A stretch of DNA of 10,108 nt from Alphaproteobacteria bacterium (lineage in GTDB: Bacteria; Pseudomonadota; Alphaproteobacteria; Rhizobiales; Rhizobiaceae): contig JAFKFE010000528.1 of the NCBI GenBank assembly GCA_017308345.1, positions 1 to 10,108 on the forward strand, in the 5' to 3' direction. Under the pieces are notes generated by a model. It saw only the letters and a program-made list of their open reading frames with translations, was not told the DNA's origin and did no database searches. Position numbers and translations under genes: made by a program. Below are positions 5,894 through 10,108 of the stretch, piece by piece (position 1 is the first letter of the stretch; every line of letters begins with the position of its first letter).

Positions 5894-7060
5894 CTATCTG
5901 ATCCGGTCGAGAATGGAAACGTAGTTGGCGACCGCCGCGCCGCCCATGTTGAAGATGCCGCCGAGCCTGGCGCCCGGCACCTGGATGCCGCCGGCCTCGC
6001 CGGTCAGTTGCATGGCGGTGAGCACATGCATCGACACGCCGGTGGCGCCGATCGGGTGACCCTTGGCCTTCAGGCCGCCGGACGGATTGACCGGCAGGCG
6101 GCCGTCTTTGGCCGTCGTGCCGTCCAGCGCCAGCCTGGCGCCCTCGCCGGGCTTGGCCAGACCCATCGCCTCATATTCGATCAGCTCGGCGATGGTGAAG
6201 CAGTCATGCGTCTCGACGAAGGAAAGGTCGTCGAGCGTGACGCCGGCATTCTTCAGCGCCTGGTTCCAGGCATGCTCGCAGCCCTCGAAGGCCAGGATGT
6301 CGCGCTTCGACATCGGCAGGAAGTCCTGGACATGCTCATTGGCGCGGAAGGCGACGGCGCGGCGCATCTTCAGCGCCGTCGCGGTGTCAGTGAGAACGAG
6401 CGCCGCCGCGCCGTCCGAGACCAGCGAGCAATCGGTGCGCTTCAACGGACCGGCGACGAACGGGTTCTTCTCGCTCTCCTGGCGGCAGAACTCATAGCCG
6501 AAATCCTTGCGCATCTGGGCGTAGGGATTGTCGACGCCGTTCTTGTGGTTCTTGGCGGCGATCATGGCAAGCGCGTCCGATTGGTCGCCGTAGCGCTGGA
6601 AATAGGCCTGCGCGATCTTGCCGAAGACACCGGCGAAGCCTGCCGGCGTGTCGCCATCTTCCGGCAGGTAGGAGGCCTTGAGCAGGTTCTTGCCGATCTC
6701 CGGACCGGGCGTCGTCGTCATCTGCTCGGCGCCGACCACCAGCACGATGCGGGCGGCGTTGGCGTCGATGGCGCGGATGCCTTGCCTTACCGCCGCCGAA
6801 CCGGTGGCGCAGGCATTCTCGACGCGCGTCGCCGGCTTGAAGCGCAATCGGTCGTCGGCCTGCAGCACGAGGCTCGCGGTGAAATCCTGCGCGGAGAAGC
6901 CGGCGTTGAAATGGCCGAGCACGATTTCATCGACATCGTCCGGGCCGATGCCGGCATGGTCGAGCGCCTCGACGGCGACCTTGGTGATCAGGCCCTCCAG
7001 CGTTTCGCCTTCGAGCTTGCCGAAGCGCGAATGCGCCCAGCCGACGATGCATGCGGTCAT
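5894..7060 (-). CDS. Thiolase / acetyl-CoA acetyltransferase, SCP-x-like subgroup
   Basis: 388 residues, the normal thiolase length. Thiolases cleave 3-ketoacyl-CoA or condense two acyl-CoAs. The nucleophilic cysteine is Cys84 in ENACATGS (81-88). NPSGGLKAKGHPIGATG (325-341) carries the general-base histidine His335. Instead of the C-terminal CxG motif of classical thiolases this protein has NMGGAAVANY (371-380), while HDCF at 285-288 supplies a cysteine (Cys287): the arrangement of the SCP-x and related thiolases. A sterol, branched-chain or short-chain acyl-CoA substrate is therefore possible, but the chain length cannot be read here. No SCP2 or DUF35/OB-fold partner gene is adjacent. The start at 7060 has GGAGG five bases upstream; the next in-frame ATG, at 7072, overlaps that site. 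First gene of a possible thiolase-asparaginase unit, divergent from betI. Confidence 0.93.
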   Translation of the reverse strand: MTACIVGWAHSRFGKLEGETLEGLITKVAVEALDHAGIGPDDVDEIVLGHFNAGFSAQDFTASLVLQADDRLRFKPATRVENACATGSAAVRQGIRAIDANAARIVLVVGAEQMTTTPGPEIGKNLLKASYLPEDGDTPAGFAGVFGKIAQAYFQRYGDQSDALAMIAAKNHKNGVDNPYAQMRKDFGYEFCRQESEKNPFVAGPLKRTDCSLVSDGAAALVLTDTATALKMRRAVAFRANEHVQDFLPMSKRDILAFEGCEHAWNQALKNAGVTLDDLSFVETHDCFTIAELIEYEAMGLAKPGEGARLALDGTTAKDGRLPVNPSGGLKAKGHPIGATGVSMHVLTAMQLTGEAGGIQVPGARLGGIFNMGGAAVANYVSILDRIR

Positions 7061-7065
7061 GGCAG

Positions 7066-7070
7066 CCTCC
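7066..7070 (-). promoter_or_regulatory. Ribosome binding site of the thiolase gene
   Basis: GGAGG on the minus strand with a five-base spacer to the ATG at 7060. It favours that start over the ATG at 7072, whose codon overlaps the site. Confidence 0.65.
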
Positions 7071-7110
7071 ATTTGCGCCGCAACCTAACACGATCGCGCG
7101 CGGCACGTGA

Positions 7111-7133
7111 TTCAATATTGTTCAACAATGAAC
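7111..7133. promoter_or_regulatory. AT-rich dyad between the thiolase and betI genes
   Basis: ATTGTT (7117-7122), one base, AACAAT (7124-7129): a perfect 6-bp inverted repeat, flanked by TTCA (7111-7114) and TGAA (7129-7132), which also pair if a two-base bulge is allowed. It stands out from the GC-rich surroundings, about 50 bases upstream of the thiolase start and well apart from the BetI operator. It may be an operator or promoter element for the thiolase gene; the binding protein is unknown. Confidence 0.35.
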
Positions 7134-7189
7134 CGTTTTCCAGACCTTGGGATGGGCCAGAGCCACACGATCGGTTGATCTCGACGCGA

Positions 7190-7221
7190 ATTTTTTATTG
7201 ATTGACGCGTCAATAAAAAAT
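7190..7221. promoter_or_regulatory. BetI operator (long palindrome upstream of betI)
   Basis: Two perfect 12-base arms, ATTTTTTATTGA (7190-7201) and TCAATAAAAAAT (7210-7221), with eight bases between. Nested inside is a perfect 14-bp palindrome ATTGACGCGTCAAT (7201-7214). The TATTGATTGACGCGTCAATAA core resembles the BetI box of betIBA promoters as I remember it. It lies 27 bp before the betI ATG, so binding should repress betI and the genes coupled to it. Confidence 0.8.
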
Positions 7222-7248
7222 AACCTCGTGCCGGAACCGGATCCCCAA

Positions 7249-7839
7249 ATGCCAAAAATCGGAATGGAGCCAGTGCGCCGCAAGGCGCTGATCGACGCGA
7301 CGATCTCAGCGATCGGCGAGCGCGGATCGCTGGACGTGACGATGTCGGAGATCGCCGGCCGGGCCGGCGTTTCCTCGGCGCTGGCGCATCACTATTTCGG
7401 TGCCAAGGACGAGCTTTTGTTCGCGACGATGCGGCACATCCTGACGGAGCTCAACATCGACACAAGGCGCGCCCTGCATGCCGCCGGCACAGCGCGTGAG
7501 CGCGTCTCGTCGGTGGTCGCGGTCAGCTTCTCCGATGACCAGTTCCAGCCCGAGATCATCGCCGCCTGGCTTGCCTTCTACGTCGAGGCGCAGAAATCGT
7601 CGGCGCTGCGCCGGCTGCTCAAGATCTATGCGCGGCGACTGCATTCCAACCTGATGAGCGGCCTGGCCGGCATCCTGCCCCGCAACGAAGCCGATCGCGT
7701 GGCGGAGGCGACCGCGGCGCTGATCGACGGGCTCTATATCCGCCGCGCGCTGAAGGACGGCGTGCCCGACGCGGCCACCGCGATCGCGCTCGTCGAGGAC
7801 TACCTAGAAACCAAGCTCAATGGACGGAGCCTGCCTTGA
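7249..7839 (+). CDS. betI: TetR-family repressor BetI
   Basis: 196 residues; E. coli BetI is 195. BetI represses glycine-betaine synthesis genes and is relieved by choline. The N-terminus [18 protein letters not shown] matches the family start (MPKLGMQSIRRRQLIDAT in E. coli, from memory). The helix-turn-helix is at about 31-50 ([20 protein letters not shown]), followed by the TetR-type K-x-x-L-x-x-x-T helix at 53-60. In the ligand domain [10 protein letters not shown] (105-114) and [12 protein letters not shown] (157-168) match the family blocks AWLAF and ALIDGLWLRAAL. The ATG at 7249 was chosen by this alignment; an open frame extends upstream to 7147 but runs through the operator. Shine-Dalgarno weak (GGA at 7239-7241). 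The stop overlaps the betC start by four bases. In rhizobia BetI commonly sits before betC, as here. Confidence 0.95.
   Translation: MPKIGMEPVRRKALIDATISAIGERGSLDVTMSEIAGRAGVSSALAHHYFGAKDELLFATMRHILTELNIDTRRALHAAGTARERVSSVVAVSFSDDQFQPEIIAAWLAFYVEAQKSSALRRLLKIYARRLHSNLMSGLAGILPRNEADRVAEATAALIDGLYIRRALKDGVPDAATAIALVEDYLETKLNGRSLP
7826..7829 (+). promoter_or_regulatory. Ribosome binding site for the TTG start of betC
   Basis: GGAG six bases before the TTG at 7836, inside the end of betI. It supports TTG as the true start, since the next in-frame Met (residue 12) lies inside the catalytic VMVDQ block. Confidence 0.65.
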
Positions 7840-9365
7840 CCATCCGGCGACCGAATTTCCTGATCGTCATGGTCGATCAGCTCAACGGCACGTTGTTTCC
7901 CGATGGACCTGCCGACTTCCTGCATGTGCCGCATCTCAAGGCGCTCGCCCAGCGCTCGGCGCGTTTCGCCAGCAACTACACCGCCTCGCCGCTCTGCGCG
8001 CCGGGCCGCGCCTCCTTCATGAGCGGGCAGCTGCCGTCGCGCACCCAGGTCTATGACAACGCCGCCGAGTTCGCCTCCTCGATCCCGACCTACGCGCACC
8101 ATCTGCGCGGCGCCGGCTATCACACCGTGCTTGCCGGCAAGATGCATTTCGTCGGCCCCGACCAGTTGCACGGTTTCGAGGAGCGGCTGACCACCGACAT
8201 CTATCCGGCCGATTTCGGCTGGACGCCGGACTATCGCAAGCCCGGCGAGCGCATCGACTGGTGGTACCACAATCTGGGTTCGGTGACCGGCGCCGGCGTC
8301 GCCGAGATCACCAACCAGATGGAGTATGACGACGAGGTCGCCTTCCACGCGACGCAGAAGCTTTATGAGTTCGCCCGCGTGTCGGACGATTCGGACCGGC
8401 GCCCGTGGTGCCTGACCGTCTCCTTCACCCATCCGCACGACCCCTATGTCGCGCGGCGCAAATACTGGGACCTTTACGAGGACTGCCCGGCGCTGGAGCC
8501 GGCGGTGGGCTTCATCCCCTACGACAGCCAGGACCCGCATTCGAAGCGGCTCTACAAGGCATCCGACTACGACAGTTTCGACATCACGCCGGAGCAGGTC
8601 CGCCGTTCGCGGCGCGGCTATTTCGCCAACATCTCCTATCTCGACGACAAGGTCGGCGACTTGCTGTCGGTGCTGGAACGCACCCGCATGGCCGACGACA
8701 CGATCGTGATGTTCTGCTCCGACCATGGCGACATGCTGGGTGAGCGCGGCTTGTGGTTCAAGATGTGCTTCTACGAGGGCGCGGCGCGGGTGCCCCTGAT
8801 GATGGCCGGCAAGGGCATCAAGGCCGGACTGATCAAGACGCCCGTCTCCAATCTCGATGTGGCGCCGACGCTCTGCGACCTCGCCGGCATCGACATGAGC
8901 GGGATCGCGCCATGGACGGACGGCCAGTCGCTGCTGCCGCTCGCCGGCGGCAAGGAGCGCTCGGCGCCGGTTCTGATGGAATACGCGGCCGAAGGCTCTT
9001 ACGCGCCGATGGTGGCGATCCGCGAGAGCAAATACAAATTCGTCCATTGCGAGCTCGATCCGCCGCAGCTCTTCGACCTCGACGCCGATCCGCGCGAGCT
9101 CGACAACCTCGCGACCAGACCGGCCTACGCCGATCTGGTCTCGGCCTTCATGGAAAAGGTCCGCGCGCGCTGGAACATGGCGAGCTTCGACGCCGCCGTG
9201 CGCGAAAGCCAGGCGCGCCGCTGGGTCGTCTATCCGGCGTTGCGCAACGGCGCCTACTACCCATGGGAGTTCCAGCCGCTGCAGAAGGCGTCGGAGCGCT
9301 ACATGCGCAACCACATGAATCTCGACAATCTCGAGGAGAGCAAACGGTTTCCGAGAGGCGAATGA
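7836..9365 (+). CDS. betC: Choline-sulfatase
   Basis: 509 residues, close to the about 512 of Sinorhizobium meliloti BetC. It hydrolyses choline-O-sulfate to choline and sulfate in the cytoplasm, supplying choline for glycine-betaine synthesis and sulfur and carbon for growth. Sulfatase features: [13 protein letters not shown] at 6-18 with the metal ligand Asp14; [12 protein letters not shown] at 53-64, the C-x-P-x-R formylglycine motif with Cys54 as the modified residue and Arg58; AGKMHFVG at 100-107 with Lys102 and His104; THPHDPY at 198-204; and [16 protein letters not shown] at 294-309 with Asp296/His297 as metal ligands and Lys309. Cys54, Asp14, Asp296 and His297 have the numbers I recall for S. 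meliloti BetC. The C-terminal block [20 protein letters not shown] and beyond (431 onward) is the choline-sulfatase-specific tail. The TTG start overlaps the betI stop (TTGA); the stop overlaps the next gene. A formylglycine-generating enzyme is needed and is not in the window. Confidence 0.97.
   Translation: MTIRRPNFLIVMVDQLNGTLFPDGPADFLHVPHLKALAQRSARFASNYTASPLCAPGRASFMSGQLPSRTQVYDNAAEFASSIPTYAHHLRGAGYHTVLAGKMHFVGPDQLHGFEERLTTDIYPADFGWTPDYRKPGERIDWWYHNLGSVTGAGVAEITNQMEYDDEVAFHATQKLYEFARVSDDSDRRPWCLTVSFTHPHDPYVARRKYWDLYEDCPALEPAVGFIPYDSQDPHSKRLYKASDYDSFDITPEQVRRSRRGYFANISYLDDKVGDLLSVLERTRMADDTIVMFCSDHGDMLGERGLWFKMCFYEGAARVPLMMAGKGIKAGLIKTPVSNLDVAPTLCDLAGIDMSGIAPWTDGQSLLPLAGGKERSAPVLMEYAAEGSYAPMVAIRESKYKFVHCELDPPQLFDLDADPRELDNLATRPAYADLVSAFMEKVRARWNMASFDAAVRESQARRWVVYPALRNGAYYPWEFQPLQKASERYMRNHMNLDNLEESKRFPRGE
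9355..9358 (+). promoter_or_regulatory. Ribosome binding site of the dehydratase gene
   Basis: GAGG in the last codons of betC: six bases before the ATG at 9365 and three before the ATG at 9362. The spacing favours 9365. Confidence 0.5.
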
Positions 9366-10108
9366 TGGCAGACATTCTCGTCCCTACCCTCGATCATCTG
9401 AAACAGGCCTATGCCGTCACCTCGGCGGCCACGCAGGTGACACCGCTCCTGGAGTCGGCGGCGCTTGCGAGGGAGACGGGCGCCGCGCGCGTCTTCGTCA
9501 AGCCGGAGTCGCTGCAATGGGCAGGCTCGTTCAAGGTACGCGGCGCCTATTGGCGGCTGAGCCGGCTTTCGCCGGATGAAGCGAAAAACGGGGTCGTCGC
9601 CTATTCATCCGGCAATTTCGCGCAGGGACTGGCGGCCGCCGGCCAGGCGCTCGGCATTCCCGTCACCATCGTCATGCCGATCGACGCGCCCGCCGCCAAG
9701 CGCGATGCAACGGCCGGTTATGGCGCGCGGGTGGTGCTGACCGATCACGGCGACCGGGCCCGCGAGGAAGTCGCGGCCGCCAAGGCGCGCGAGATCGCCG
9801 AGACCGAGCACCTCGCCCTGCTCCATCCCTTCGACGATCCGGAGATCGTAGCCGGCCAGGCAGGCGCCGGATTGGAAGCGCTCGACCAGTTGGCGGCGAA
9901 GCAGGCGCATGCCGACCTGGTGTTCTGTTCTGTCGGCGGCGGCGGGCTGATCGGCGGCGTCTCGCTCGCCTTCCATTACCTGTCGCCCAAGACCGAGATC
10001 ATCGCCGTCGAGCCGGAGGGTTTCAACGGCATGGGCTCCTCGCTGGCCCATGGCGCCATCGAGACGATGCCGATCGGGCCGAAATCGATCTGCGACGGGC
10101 TGATGGCC
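9365..10108 (+). CDS. PLP-dependent serine/threonine dehydratase-like enzyme (3' end outside window)
   Basis: The 248 visible codons run open to the window edge; full family members have about 310-330 residues. Fold-type II PLP enzyme of the threonine dehydratase/serine racemase group, which removes water and ammonia from hydroxy-amino acids or racemises serine. The PLP lysine is Lys57 in GSFKVRGA (54-61); SSGNFAQG (81-88) is the loop that holds the substrate carboxylate; and VGGGGLIGG (190-198) is the glycine loop that binds the PLP phosphate. EPEG at 216-219 is where serine racemases and dehydratases place residues under the cofactor. No C-terminal ACT domain can be judged. It starts at the betC stop (TGATG; an alternative ATG at 9362 adds one Met), so it is almost certainly co-translated with betC. 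Its substrate in this operon is unknown; the closest named relatives might be hydroxyectoine-utilisation EutB-type or IlvA-like enzymes. Confidence 0.9.
   Translation, partial: MADILVPTLDHLKQAYAVTSAATQVTPLLESAALARETGAARVFVKPESLQWAGSFKVRGAYWRLSRLSPDEAKNGVVAYSSGNFAQGLAAAGQALGIPVTIVMPIDAPAAKRDATAGYGARVVLTDHGDRAREEVAAAKAREIAETEHLALLHPFDDPEIVAGQAGAGLEALDQLAAKQAHADLVFCSVGGGGLIGGVSLAFHYLSPKTEIIAVEPEGFNGMGSSLAHGAIETMPIGPKSICDGLMA

Noticed and set aside
5834..7201. 455-codon open frame on the plus strand, antisense to the thiolase gene
   Set aside because: Shadow of the thiolase coding sequence; its translation has no recognisable domain and it runs through the divergent intergenic region.
7800..9314. 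504-codon open frame on the minus strand, antisense to betC
   Set aside because: It lies wholly across a certain sulfatase gene, has Arg/His/Val-rich composition typical of a GC-rich antisense shadow, and shows no family resemblance.
1..10108. CRISPR array, tRNA/rRNA, riboswitch, insertion sequence, prophage or defence system
   Set aside because: No regularly spaced repeats, cloverleaf sequence, transposase or integrase motifs, or defence-type domains were seen on either strand; almost all bases are explained by metabolic genes.

Overview
The window looks like chromosomal DNA from an alphaproteobacterium of the order Hyphomicrobiales, most likely Mesorhizobium or a close relative. The evidence is the high GC content, a BetI/BetC choline-O-sulfate module of rhizobial type, an asparaginase with the zinc-site pattern of Rhizobium etli ReAV, a Tat-exported repeat protein of a family I know from Rhizobiales, and a 56-bp palindromic repeat (1817-1872) of a kind I recall as dispersed through Mesorhizobium genomes. 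The genus is inferred by recognition, not by a search.

Layout. 1-1435 (+): C-terminal two thirds of methylmalonyl-CoA mutase. 1448-1726 (+): small AbrB/MazE-type DNA-binding protein with a doubtful start and no visible toxin partner, in visibly less GC-rich DNA, followed by the palindromic repeat. 1961-2443 (-): Gre-family transcription factor with an apparently shortened coiled coil. 2550-3926 (+): Tat-exported parallel beta-helix protein of unknown function, preceded by a good sigma-54 (-24/-12) promoter match. 3923-4735 (-): SAM-dependent methyltransferase whose stop codon shares a CTAG with the stop of the previous gene. 4836-5840 (-): zinc-type L-asparaginase. 5894-7060 (-): SCP-x-like thiolase. 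The last two are on one strand with a 53-bp gap and may be co-transcribed.

7190-10108 (+) is the clearest functional unit. A long palindromic operator stands before betI, which overlaps betC (choline sulfatase, TTG start inside a TTGA overlap). betC in turn overlaps a PLP-dependent serine/threonine dehydratase-like gene that runs off the right edge. The tight overlaps suggest one translationally coupled operon repressed by BetI. BetC releases choline from choline-O-sulfate. The choline oxidation genes betA/betB are not next to betC here: the third position is held by the dehydratase.

I found no CRISPR array, tRNA, rRNA, insertion sequence, phage gene or defence system. Most of the window is ordinary metabolic DNA. 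The items most worth a second look are the sigma-54-like promoter on the unknown exported protein, the BetI operator and the dehydratase attached to betIC, the altered Gre factor, and the AbrB gene whose usual start codon seems to be lost.
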